Source: Ureaplasma urealyticum serovar 8 str. ATCC 27618 (lineage in GTDB: Bacteria > Bacillota_I > Bacilli_A > Mycoplasmatales > Mycoplasmoidaceae). From it: a stretch of DNA of 64,000 nt. Position numbers and translations under genes: made by a program. The notes under the pieces are model-generated. The model saw only the letters and a list, made by a program, of their open reading frames with translations, was not told the origin of the DNA and ran no database searches. Positions 21,733 to 39,264 of the stretch are shown in pieces; the stretch's first letter is position 1, and the number at the start of each line of letters is the position of its first letter. The stretch covers positions 186,001 through 250,000 of the forward strand of contig NZ_AAYN02000002.1 in the NCBI RefSeq assembly GCF_000169535.1, given 5' to 3'.

Positions 21733-21738
21733 TATAAT
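21733..21738 (+). promoter_or_regulatory. Candidate -10 box of rpoBC
   Basis: A perfect TATAAT 80 bases ahead of rpoB, with no clear -35. A transcript from here would start near 21745 and include the hairpin at 21754-21790. Confidence 0.4.
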
Positions 21739-21753
21739 TATAAAATATTCTGT

Positions 21754-21790
21754 CTATTTAAGCACAATTGTGTAATAAATAGGCTTTTTT
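21754..21790 (+). terminator. Terminator or attenuator hairpin in the rpoB leader
   Basis: An outer stem CTATTTA / TAAATAG (21754-21760 with 21776-21782) encloses a palindrome CACAATTGTG, then GC and six T's. It may end the pyk transcript, or attenuate rpoBC if the -10 at 21733 is used. Confidence 0.65.
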
Positions 21791-21817
21791 CTATTTTTGT
21801 GAGGTACTAATTAGAAT

Positions 21818-24800
21818 ATGCAAAATAATAAAAATTATACTGAGAAATTTATTACTGATAAAGTAACGCGAAGAGATTACTCAAAAATTAAATCTAATTT
21901 TGAAGGACCAAACTTACTTGAAATCCAAGTCGAATCTTTTAAACGTTTTATGGAAAAAGATTTAAAGGAAGTAATTTCTGGTATTTTTCCATTAAAATCT
22001 CCTCAAGGTAAGTATACACTAGCATTTAAAGGTTTAAAAATTAAACAACCAACAAAAGATGAAAGTGCTTGTCGTGATGAAGGTAAAACATTTGAAACAC
22101 CAATTTATATCGATTTAGAATTAACAGATAATTATACTGGTGAAGTAAAACGTGCACAACGAAATGCTAAAACTGGTGAAGATGGTATTTATTTAGGGGC
22201 AATTCCTAAAATGACAGAAAAGGGAACTTTTGTTATTAATGGAATTGAAAAGTTTGTTATCTCACAAATTGTTAGATCGCCAGGGATTTATGTACTTGGT
22301 AAATCAAGTATTAAATTAAATGGTTCACGTAAACGTTTGTTTGAAGGTAAAATTTGTGAAATTTACCCTTCAAAAGGAACTTTAATGCTTGGATATATTC
22401 CAAAAGATCGTCATAACATTCAAATTGTTGCCCGTGATTCATCAGGGGACAATGCGCAAACTTTTTCAATAACTACTTTATTAAAAGCTTTTGGTTTAAC
22501 AAGTGCTGAAATTTTAAAAATCTTTAATAACGAAAAAGAAATTCGTGAGTCATTAGAAGTTGAAAAATACTCTCCAGAATATATTTTTGAAAATTCACAA
22601 GAAAATGAAATTATTTTTAAAATTTATAGTGATGCACACGATATTCATGAAAAAGCTGATCGTCGTGAATCAAATAACAAATTAAGAGAAGAATATATTG
22701 AACAAGGTTCACCACTTTTATCAAAATTAAAAGAATTAATTTTTGATTATGTTGAAAAAAGTGATGAAATTGATGCTTTATTACACGAAAATAAAGATGT
22801 TGAAGACGCTAATTTCATTAAAAATAACAAAAAATTATATGATGAACGAGAAGAAATCATTAATTGCATTATTAGTGAAAAAGCAGCTAAAGACATTGTT
22901 GAATTATTAGGTATTAATATTAAAAATGTTGAAACACTAAGACATTTAGGTAAAGCTTCATATCAACTTGCTTTACAACAGCATTTCTTTAACAAACGTC
23001 TATATGATATTAGTAGTGCAGGACGTTATAAATTTGAAAAGAAATTACTATTAAGTGAACGTTTATATCAAAAAGTAATTGCACGTGATATTATTGACAA
23101 GAAGAACAATATTTTAATTCCAAAAGATACATTAATTACTAAAGAACATATTGAATTAATTAAAAAAGAATCACGAGATAAAAACATTAAGTGAACAAGA
23201 AAAATTAATTTATTACCAATCGCTTTAGAAACTGAAATTGAACAATTTTTAGAATACGAAAGTATTGCAGTTTATAAAGATAATGATTTAAGAGATGAAA
23301 CAACAGAAATTGTTGGTTTAGCACCAGGTTGCAAACTACAAACATTAACTGTAGCTGATTTAGTAGCAACTACAAGTTACATTTACAATTTAAATTATGA
23401 AATTGGTGAATTTGATGATATTGATCATTTAGGTAATAAACGACTTAAATTAATTCACGAATTACTACGTGCACGTATTGCTACAAGTATGGCTCGTATT
23501 GAAAAATTCATTAACGAAAAATTAGCTATTTCAGATGGTTCAAGCAATAACATTACTAATGTTAATGATAAAGGAATTGACACAGAACTTGATCGTGAAG
23601 TTGAAGAAAGCGATATGAGTGATGAAGAAAAGAAAAAAGCAATTAGTGTTAAATCAATTATTAATACAAAGCAATTCCAAAGTCTTGTTAAAGACTTCTT
23701 TAATTCACACCAATTAATTCAATTTATTGATCAACAAAACCCTTTAGCAGAGTTAACTAATAAACGTCGTATTTCAGCGATGGGACCTGGGGGAATTAGT
23801 CGTGAAGACCCTAACTTAGATATTCGTGACGTTCACCACTCTCATTATTCACGTATTTGTCCAATCGAAACACCTGAAGGTATGAATATTGGGTTGATTA
23901 TGTCTTTAGCATCACTTGCTAAAGTTGATGAAAATGGTTTTATTGTTGCTCCTTATTACGTTGTTGAAGATGGTGTCGTAAAAGAAGAATGCAAATATTT
24001 AACAGCACATGAAGATGACAACTATATTATTGCAGAATCATCAGTTCAATTAGATGAAAATAAACGAATTTTAGATGAACAAGTTGTTGCTCGTTATCGT
24101 GGTTCAACAGGTTTATTTAGTCCGCATGAAGTTGATTTTATTGACATCGTACCAAAACAAGTTGTGTCAATTGCTGCTTCAGCAATTCCTTTCATTGAAA
24201 ACGATGATGGGGCACGTGCTTTAATGGGATCAAACATGCAACGTCAAGCAACACCTTTAATTAAACCATATGCACCAATTGTGGGAACAGGTACAGAATT
24301 CAAAATTGCACACGACTCAGGAATGGCTGTTGTTGCTAAAAATGATGGTGTTGTTGAATTTGTTGATAGTCAAAAAATTGTTATTAAAAACGATAATGAT
24401 AAATTAGATGAATATAAATTAATTAAATATCGTAAGTCAAACCAAGACACATGTAATAACCAAATTCCAATTGTAAAAATTGGTCAAAAAGTTCACAAAT
24501 CTGAAACGATTGGTGATGGACCTGCAATGCAAAATGGAGAATTAGCTTTAGGACGTAACATTCTAGTTGGTTATACAACTTGACGTGGTTATAACTTTGA
24601 AGACGCAATTATTATTTCTGAACGTTTAGTTGACCAAGATGTGTTTACATCAATCCATATTGATGAACATACAATTCAATGTATGAAAACAAAAAATGGT
24701 GATGAAGAAATTACACGTGATATGCCAAACGTTTCTGATACTGCCAAACGTTTCTTAGATAACCAAGGGATTGTTTTAGTAGGTGCTGAAGTACATGAAG

Positions 24801-26122
24801 GTGATGTTCTAGTTGGAAAAACAACACCGCGTGGAAATGTTGAAACTGCTCCAGAAGATCGTTTATTACAAACAATTTTTGGTGATAAATCAAAAACAGT
24901 TAAAGACTCATCTCTAAAAGTAAAACATGGTCAAGAAGGTATTGTTGCAGCTGTTAAAAGAATTAAATCAACTGATGAAAATGGTAGCGAATTACCAGAT
25001 GACGTTATCGAAATTATTAAAGTTTATATTGTTCAAAAACGTAAAATCCAAGTTGGGGATAAAATGGCTGGACGTCATGGTAACAAAGGGATTGTTTCAA
25101 AAGTTGTACCAATCCAAGATATGCCTTTCTTAAAAGATGGAACACCACTTGATATCATGCTAAACCCATTAGGTGTACCTAGTCGTATGAACATTGGCCA
25201 AATTTTAGAATTACACTTAGGTTATGCTGCTGCTGAAATTGGTAAAAAACAATTAATTCAAATTGCTATTGATCAATTAGGTTATGAAAAATATATTTCA
25301 TTATTTGGAATTAATGAAATTATCGCTAAAAAGCTTTATGAAAAGATTACTAATTTAATTAAACATAAACAAGCAAAACAACCAAAAGATATTGATCTAA
25401 TCGATATTACTATTGTTTTAAAAGAATTAGGACTATCATATGATGATATTGGAATTAAAATTTCAACACCAGTATTTGATGGTGCTAACCATGATGACAT
25501 TGTTGATATTATGAATGAAGCAAACATTGATATTGAAAACAATAAAGGAAAACAAGTTTTATATGATGGAAGAACTGGAGAAGCTTTTGATGGTTTAATT
25601 TCAGTTGGATTAACATACATGTTGAAACTAGACCATATGGTTGATGATAAGATTCATAGTCGTTCTGTTGGTCCATATAGTAAGATTACACAACAACCAT
25701 TAGGTGGTAAATCACAAAATGGTGGTCAACGTTTTGGTGAAATGGAAGTTTGAGCTTTAGAAGCTTATGGTGCAGCCTATAACTTATTAGAAATTCTAAC
25801 TATTAAATCAGATGATGTTCAAGGCCGTAATCAAGCATATAATGCAATTATAAAAGGTCATGATGTTGTTGCTGATGGAATGCCAGAATCATTTAAATTA
25901 CTAACAAAACAAATGCAAGGGTTAGGATTGTGTATTACTGTTGAAACAAAAGATGATCGTATGATCGACATTAACGAGTACACACTAAACCAAAATCGTT
26001 TAAATAATGACGATGATGAAGTTATTTTTGATGAAAGTATTAAAGAAATTAATGAAAATAATCAACAAGTATTTAATACAGACTTTAATGATAACGATTA
26101 TGATGATGAAGAAAACTTCTAA
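21818..26122 (+). CDS. rpoB: RNA polymerase beta subunit
   Basis: A 1434-residue subunit forming one side of the catalytic cleft. Landmarks: [16 protein letters not shown] near the start, [21 protein letters not shown] (split protrusion motif), the rifampicin-region block beginning [20 protein letters not shown] and continuing GPGGISRE, then [26 protein letters not shown], and near the end [27 protein letters not shown]. The acidic C-terminal tail ([11 protein letters not shown]) is longer than usual for Firmicutes but normal for mollicutes. It is joined to rpoC after 21 bases. Confidence 0.98.
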
Positions 26123-26143
26123 GTGATAGAAAGGTAAAATAAT

Positions 26144-30061
<3,918 letters not shown>

Positions 30062-30101
30062 ACCCTTTTATTAAAAAATTACACAAAAGCACTATAATAT
30101 T

Positions 30102-30136
30102 TACGTAGATGTGTTGCACACATTTACGTTTTATTT
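30102..30136 (+). terminator. Terminator of rpoBC
   Basis: A stem ACGTAGATGTGT / ACACATTTACGT (12 bp with one G-T) around a TGC loop, then TTTTATTT. A TATAAT occurs at 30093-30098 just before the stem, too close to be a normal promoter for this transcript. Confidence 0.8.
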
Positions 30137-30200
30137 ATATGTTTTTATTGTATTCTATTTTTATTAAAGAGTAAATAATCCAAAAATAGGAGAAAACAAG

Positions 30201-31091
30201 ATGAAGATATTAAAAAATAAGAAATTTTGAGCATTAACAATAGGTAGTGCTTTAATTGGTGTGAGTGTTATTGCATCAGTAGCTTCATGTTATGGTTCAA
30301 ACGTACAATCTAAATTAAGCGATAAATTAGTTGAAGACGAAAATAATAATTACTATGTAGCATATGAAATCACTAACTATGACAAACTAAAAGATAGTGA
30401 AAAAGCACAATTAGAAAAAATTAGCTTTGCAACTTCAATTACACCAGTTGATAAAACAAAAAACTCACAAGTTTTTAACGCTAAAGTAAATGATGGTATT
30501 ATATTTAATAAACAAACAAAAACATTCTACATTAAATTAGTCCGTAAGCCAGAACTTGGTGAAAGTATTATTATTTTACCAAGTGATTCAATTTTAAAAA
30601 CACACGGTTTTGTTGTTGTAAACGAAAATTTAAAATTTGTTAAAATTAACAAAAAAGGTGAAGTACAAACAACACCAAGCAAACCAGCAGTTGAAAAGAA
30701 GGACAATTTACTTGTTAAAACAGTTGTATTTTCAAAAGTTGTTGATGCAAAATCAACTTTAAGTTTTGAATTAAGTACATTAGAATTAGCTGATGAAGCA
30801 AAAGTTGAAATTAGTGTTGAATTATCTACTAAAAAAGTTGATGCATCTGATACTAAAGATGTTATTGCTCCAACTTTAGCAAAAGCAGTATTAGATAAAA
30901 CAACTAAAAAAATTAATGTTGAAATTAGTAATTTAGCACAAGGGCAAAAATACACTGTCGCTAAATTAACACTTAATGGTAAAGAAATTGCTTTAAGTGA
31001 TGAACAAAAACAAGTAGCATTAAGCGTTACAAAAGAAGATAATAAAGAAAATCCAACTCCTTTACCACCAGTACCAAAAGCAAATAAATAA
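30201..31091 (+). CDS. Surface lipoprotein, MBA N-terminal paralogue (UU189-like)
   Basis: A 296-residue lipoprotein with AGGAGA ribosome site. The signal MKILKNKKFWALT... with lipobox SVASC (Cys30) and residues 31-135 (KLSDKLVEDENNNYYVAYEI ... RKPELGESIIILP) match the N-terminal domain of the phase-variable gene at 6528. After a short Thr/Pro linker comes a beta-rich domain (LELADEAKVEIS ... QKYTVAKLTLNGKEI) close to the first domain of the silent cassette at 4905. It lacks the 56-bp recombination repeat, so it looks constitutively built. The Pro-rich end (TPLPPVPKANK) closes the protein. Surface location and immune exposure are inferred. Confidence 0.88.
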
Positions 31092-31120
31092 TAATTAAAT
31101 CATAATAAACAATAGGATAT

Positions 31121-31159
31121 AAAAATCTGATGACTTTTTAATTAGCATCAGATTTTTTT
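31121..31159 (+). terminator. Terminator of the MBA paralogue
   Basis: A 12-bp stem AAAAATCTGATG / CATCAGATTTTT with a T-run (31121-31132 with 31146-31157). Usable from both sides between converging genes. Confidence 0.88.
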
Positions 31160-31188
31160 GTGTCATATTAATTATTTAAAATAAAAAT

Positions 31189-32043
31189 TTAGTTAGCTTC
31201 AATTAAAATAGCAAAATTATTTAAACCAACATGGGCATAAATACATCCAGGTAGATATGAAACTTTAATTTCAACATCTTGCTGGATTTTTTCTTGTAAT
31301 GATGTTTTTAGTGAATTGATTTGTGATTCGTTTTCTAAATCAGTAAGAATAACAATGTTTTTAATACCATTAGTACGTCATTGATTTTGGTCATTAATAA
31401 TATCTAATAGTTTATCGATAGCGATTGATAAATTTGGTGTTTTATCCATAAAATCTAATTGACCATTTCAACGAACAATTAATTTTAAACGTAATGCTTT
31501 TGCTATGATTCCTTTAGTTTTCTTAACACGCCCGCCCGCAATTAATTGATCTAAATTATTGACAATAACACCACCAATAATTTTTTGTGAACGTTCTTTA
31601 ACTAATGCTATTAATTCTTCATCACTTGGATTATTTTTTAGTAGCGAATTGATTTCATCAACTAATCATAAAATACCAATGGAAACAGAACGTGAGTCAA
31701 TACATACTAGATGCTTGTCTTTATAATCTTCTTTAATAATACTTAAAGACTCAAAATAACTTGATAAACCACTTGATAACGTTAAAATAACAACACGATC
31801 GTATTTTGTAAATAACTCGTCTAATTTATTCATAACAAAGCCTGGTGAAGGTAATGAAGTATGAATACTTGTTTTATTAATTAATATTTGTTTTAATTGT
31901 TCTTGACTAACATCAATAACATCTTTTAATTGTTGTTCAACTTGATGTTCTTTAACAATTAATTGAATGGGTACAAAATACACATTATCATCTTTAATAT
32001 CTAAAACATTAGCGCCAGTATCGATTAAAATTGCTGTTTTCAT
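31189..32043 (-). CDS. DegV/FakB-family fatty-acid-binding protein
   Basis: A 284-residue DegV-fold protein. It has AILIDTGANVLD (family i.tDSt.dl), VPIQLIV, IHTSLPSPG (family TSqpsp), VVILTLSSGLSSYFES (family i.iSS.lSGTyqsa), and IDSRSVSIG. FakB members bind fatty acids and present them to FakA for phosphorylation. FakA and PlsX are encoded at 50650-52344 and 49650-50645, so the pathway is present. The first motif has TGAN where the family has DS, and the central motif lacks the usual Gly-Thr. It stands alone. Confidence 0.85.
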
Positions 32044-32188
32044 GTATTTACCTCTAGTTAACTAAAACTTATTTAAAAATTATAATAAAAACTTCATTAT
32101 TAACTATGATTAAAAGTTAGATAAGCTTAATTTAATATTATAATTTATTAATAAAGAGGATCCATCTCTTTAAAAAATTGGAGTTGAA

Positions 32189-32785
32189 ATGTATATTTAT
32201 TATAATAGAACAAGTTTAAATGATACGTTAATATTTTTAAAAAATAATGAGCAATATGATCATCAAGTATTTTTAAATGATGACTTATTGCTTTTTTATC
32301 GCAATAAAGAATTAATTGGATTTAATTTATGAAATGCAAGTAAATATCTAGAAAATTTAAGCGAGGGGTATTTATATCCTAGTTTAGAATTAATGCAAAA
32401 ATTAAGCAATTTAACAAAAACAAAATTAGTGCCAAATGATGATTTTAAAGGTTTTATTGTTGGTGTAATTTTAGAAGCTAATTTAATTCCTAACACGCAT
32501 TTACATGTTTGTTTAGTTGATATTGGTAATCAACAAGTACAAATTGTATGCGGCGCTCAAAATGCACGTGTTGGTTTAAAAACAGTTGTCGCAACACCTA
32601 ATTTATTAATGCCAAATGGCAATGAGATTAAAAAGTCAAAATTAATGAACTATGATTCGTTTGGGATGTTATGTTCACAAAAAGAATTAAATATTGAAGG
32701 TTTTAATTCACAAGGAATTGTTGAACTTAACGAACAATATCAAGTTGGTCAATTGTTTACAAAAGTTTATAGTAATTTGAAATAA
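32189..32785 (+). CDS. ytpR: YtpR-type protein with tRNA-binding domain
   Basis: A 198-residue protein. The C-terminal ~110 residues form the EMAP-II/PheT-N type tRNA-binding OB fold: FIVGVILEANLIP followed by LHVCLVDIG, QIVCGAQNARVGLKTVVA (family ivCGApNvr.G..v.va) and KLMNYDSFGMLCSQKEL (family r.v.S.GMl.s..EL). The N-terminal part matches the YtpR family. The function is not established. GGAG precedes the ATG. A TAAAGAG-N7-CTCTTTA hairpin lies in the leader (32152-32172). It heads a six-gene unit through metG. Confidence 0.85.
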
Positions 32786-32809
32786 GGTAATTAAAGTAGG
32801 TAAAAGTCA

Positions 32810-33805
32810 ATGCCAAAAAATCATGATATATTATTATTTAGTTTATCGAATTCCCATCAATTAGCTAATAAAATTGCTAATTTACTTAAAATTGAATTAT
32901 CACCAATTAGAATTGATAAATTTGCTGATGGTGAGTTCATTGTAGCTCCTCAAGTACCAGTGCGTGGACGTCGTGTAATTATTATTCAATCAACATCAAA
33001 ACCTGTTAATGATAGTTTAATGGAATTATTAATTGCGATTGATTCAATTAAACGAGCTAGTGCTAAAGCAATTAGTGTTGTAATTCCTTATTATGGATAT
33101 GCTCGTCAAGATCGAAAAGCTAAACCACGCGAACCAATTACAGCACGTTTAGTTGCTAAGATGATTGAGAGTGCAGGAGCAACAAGTGTATTAACTTGAG
33201 ATATCCACTCTTTACAAACACAAGGCTTCTTTGATATTCCCTTTGATTCACTAGAAGCTGTGTGAGTTTTAATGAAACATTATTTTGATGCTTATAAAGA
33301 TTCATCAAATATAACGATTGTTTCACCAGATTATGGTGGTGTAAAACGTGCACGTGAAATTTCAATAGCTACTGGTGCGACATTAGCAATTGTTGATAAA
33401 CGTCGATCTGGCAAAAATCAAGTTGAAATTAATAATGTTTTAGGTGATGTTCAAGGACGTGATTGCGTAATTGTTGATGATATGATTGATACTGGTGGAA
33501 CAATTTTAGGAGCTGCTAAAATTGTGCGTGAAAAGGGTGCTAAATCAATAACAATTATTGCAACGCATGGTTTATTTAATAACAATGCTCGCGAACGTTT
33601 TGAACAAGCAATTAAAGATAAAATTATCAATAAAGTTTGCATCGCTGATACAATTGAAAACGAACCTTTTGAAGGTCTTGAAATCGTAAGTATTGCTCCA
33701 GCAATTGCTAAATGTATTGAAATTTATTCAAAAGGTGCTGGTTCAATGTCATTTGTTCATGATGAGAATTCAAAATTCTTATTTACTAAAAAGAATAATA
33801 AGTAA
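32810..33805 (+). CDS. prs: Ribose-phosphate pyrophosphokinase
   Basis: A 331-residue enzyme making PRPP from ribose-5-phosphate and ATP, feeding nucleotide salvage. It has RIDKFADGEF, VIPYYGYARQDRK (catalytic flexible loop region), a metal-site block beginning TWDIHSLQTQGFFDIP, VSPDYGGVKRA, and the PRPP loop VIVDDMIDTGGTI. All key blocks are intact. In the metal-binding block the family has DLHAgQ and here it is DIHSLQ. It lies 24 bases after ytpR and 3 bases before rnmV. Confidence 0.96.
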
Positions 33806-33808
33806 TTA

Positions 33809-34348
33809 ATGAATAAACCAATTATTCAAGAAGTTATTGTTGTTGAAGGTAAAACAGATGCCCAAAAAATTGATCAATTAGTTAATGCACAAATTATTAC
33901 TACTAATGGATCAGAAATTAGTAAAAAAACTTTAGCTTTAATTAAACAAGCACAATTATCAAAAGGGGTTATTTTGTTTTTAGATCCTGATTATCAAGGT
34001 GAAAAAATTCGTAAAACAATTACTAATTATTTAAAATATGGTATCACAAAGCAATGTTTTATTAGTAAAGATAGTATGTTAGATAATGCTAAAAAAATTG
34101 GAATTGCAGAAGCTAATAACGATGCTTTATTAAAAGCTTTAAAATCACAAGCAACTTTTATTATTAATCCAATTGAATCAATTAGTTGATTAGAATATTT
34201 AACACTTAATTTAAATAATAAAAAAATGCGTTTAATGCTTTGTGATTATTTAAATATTAGTTATTGTAATCATAAACAATTATTTAAAAGATTAAATATG
34301 ATGCAAAAAACATTAGAACAAATTAAAGCTATTATTAAGGAATTTTAA
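33809..34348 (+). CDS. rnmV: Ribonuclease M5
   Basis: A 179-residue Toprim-domain RNase that matures the 5S rRNA ends. VIVVEGKTDAQKI carries the catalytic Glu, and ILFLDPDYQGEKIRK the DxD of the Toprim fold (family TDpDypGekIRk). The C-terminal RNA-binding half is poorly conserved, as in relatives. In many Firmicutes rsmA (ksgA) follows directly; here rsmI follows instead, after 3 bases. Confidence 0.92.
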
Positions 34349-34351
34349 CTT

Positions 34352-35191
34352 ATGAAATTATGTGATAAAGAATATATCTTATCTATCATTGCTACACCTA
34401 TTGGTAATCTTGAAGAAGCTAGTGAACGTGTTATTAAATCTTTAAATGAAGCTTATGTTATTTTATGCGAAGATACACGGATGACATCTAAACTATTACA
34501 TTTATTAAATATCTATGATTATAAAAAACTTGTTAGTTTTCATAATTTTAATGAAGTTGAAAAATTAAATGAAGCCATTAATTATATTAAAAAATACCCA
34601 ACTGCTTTAGTTAGTGATGCGGGTTATCCAACAATTTCAGATCCTGGCTATAAATTAATTAATGAATGTCATCGCCAAAATATTGGAGTTCAAGTTATTA
34701 ATGGACCATCGAGTTTAATGCATGCTTTAGTTGCTAGTGGAATGTGTTCACAAGATTTTATGTTTTTAGGTTTTTTAGGTAAAACACAAAAACAACGCGT
34801 TGAGAAATTAAAACAATACAAAAATTTACAAACAACTTTTGTTATTTATGAAGCTGTACATCGCCTACAAACAACTTTAATGGATGTTTATGAAACATGA
34901 GGAGATGTTTTAGTTTTTATTGGTCGTGAATTAACAAAGAAAAATGAAAGCCACTACTATGGTTATCTTTCACAATTACCTCCAATTACTGAAAAAGGTG
35001 AATTTGTAATTGTTATTGATAATAAAACGAATTTTGATGTTATTAAAAACAATGATATTAATGAATGTTTAAATGAAATTCGTACTTTAATTAAACAAAA
35101 CTTTAAATTAAAAGATGCTTGCAAAGAAGTAAGTAAGACTTCTGGTTTTGATAGTAAAGAGCTATATAAATTAATGGTTAACCAAAAATAG
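34352..35191 (+). CDS. rsmI: 16S rRNA (cytidine-1402-2'-O)-methyltransferase RsmI
   Basis: A 279-residue tetrapyrrole-methylase-fold enzyme acting on C1402 in the ribosomal decoding site. It has IIATPIGNLEEAS, ILCEDTRMTSKLL, SFHNFNE, ALVSDAGYPTISDPGY, INGPSSLMHALVASG (family G.sA...AL..SG), FLGFLGKTQKQR and FIGRELTKKNE. The product is complete. It sits in the ytpR-metG unit, stop and next start being only 1 base apart. Confidence 0.95.
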
Positions 35192-35192
35192 T

Positions 35193-38004
<2,812 letters not shown>

Positions 38005-38020
38005 AATCTTTAATTCTTTG

Positions 38021-38048
38021 TAATTATTAAAATAATTAAGCTTTTTTT
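38021..38048 (+). terminator. Terminator after metG
   Basis: TAATTATT / AATAATTA (38021-38028 with 38031-38038) followed by AGC and seven T's. The stem is AT-only and so weak, but the position fits. Confidence 0.5.
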
Positions 38049-38091
38049 ATATAATTTATAAGACTAACATTTAATAGTAGTTGAGGAATTA

Positions 38092-39264
38092 ATGAGGTTA
38101 AGATATAAAATCTTATGCGCTAGCTTAGGAGTGGTTGGTGTTGCTGGTGTTATTGCTGCAATATCAATTGATTATAAACAAATTCCAATTGTTTATGCAA
38201 ATGGTAGTTCATCAGTATTACCCTTAATTCAGGCCTTATCTGAAAAACATCATAAACAAGATATTATTTCTAATGCTGGAGGTTCTTCGTTAGGAATAAT
38301 TGAAGCTGTTGAACAAAGAACTAATATAGGCGTAAGTTCACGTAGTCCAAATATTGATTTTGAGCAACAAAGTGTTGAAAAAAGTCATGTAGTTTATGAT
38401 AGGTGAAAACAAAATCAATTGAAAACTTATACAATTGCTTGAGATGGTATAGGCATTATTTATAAACTCAATAAAACTAATCATGAATTAGTTTTAACAA
38501 AAGACAATATTATTAAATTGTTTAAAGCTTTTACTGGGAATGAACAAGTAAGTTATTATGATCTTGATCCCCAATTACCAAAAACACCAATTTTAGCTTA
38601 TTCACGTACAGGTGGAGCAAATGCCTCAGGGACAGCCGAGGCTTTTTTGACTTCTAATCCATTAATTTCTAAAAAAGAATTTAAAAAAAAATATCATGAT
38701 ATTTATAAGGTTATTGAAGCTGGTACTTATGGCAAATTAATAAGAAGTACTGAAGAATCAAATACTCAAGCTTGAACAAATATTTCTAAAGATAATGTAG
38801 ATGGATCAATAACTTATTTATCAACAGGTTTTATTCTTAAAAATTATGATCAAATTATTGCTAAAGGATATAAGATTGCTTATTTACAAAATAAAGATTT
38901 AAAAAATTATTTACCTTTTGAAATTAATGAAAACAAACAAGAAATTATTAATGTTGCTAAAACTTATGGATGATATCGACCTTTTAATTTAGTTTTTAGT
39001 TTAAATATGCAAGGAATTAAAAATACTAAAGAATTCGTTTGATGATTATTAACCAATAAAAAAGTTGAAAAAATCATTCAAGAATCAGGGTTTATTCCCC
39101 TTACTTTTGAACAAAAAAATTCAATGTTCTTAAAACCTTATAAAGATGAACAATCTTTTCAAGAAGCCATTAACAATCAAAGCGCAAAAAACAATTTTTT
39201 TGTAAGTGATTTTGAATTAATAGAATCGAATAGAATTAATATATTAGGAGCAAAATCAGCATAA
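38092..39264 (+). CDS. pstS: Phosphate ABC transporter substrate-binding protein PstS
   Basis: A 390-residue extracytoplasmic binding protein. An N-terminal hydrophobic stretch (about residues 7-25) serves as a membrane anchor; there is no lipobox Cys after it. Phosphate-contact motifs: ANGSSSVLP (family GsSt..P), SNAGGSSLGI (family g.GSg.Gi), GVSSRSP, and YSRTGGANASGTAEAF (family R.dgSGT...F). It faces outward and delivers phosphate to the PstCA permease. Its stop codon overlaps the start of pstCA by one base. Confidence 0.9.

Noticed and set aside
30093-30098. TATAAT as a promoter for the MBA paralogue
   Set aside because: A strong terminator hairpin begins 5 bases downstream, so a transcript from it would start inside the stem and could hardly reach the gene.
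30527-30955. 142-codon leftward frame
   Set aside because: Antisense to the MBA paralogue, which has signal peptide, ribosome site and homologues; the antisense frame has none.
30201-31091. Third partner in the inversion system
   Set aside because: Its N-terminal domain is homologous, but the 56-bp repeat is absent: the matching position reads NENLKFVKINKKGE, different in DNA too.
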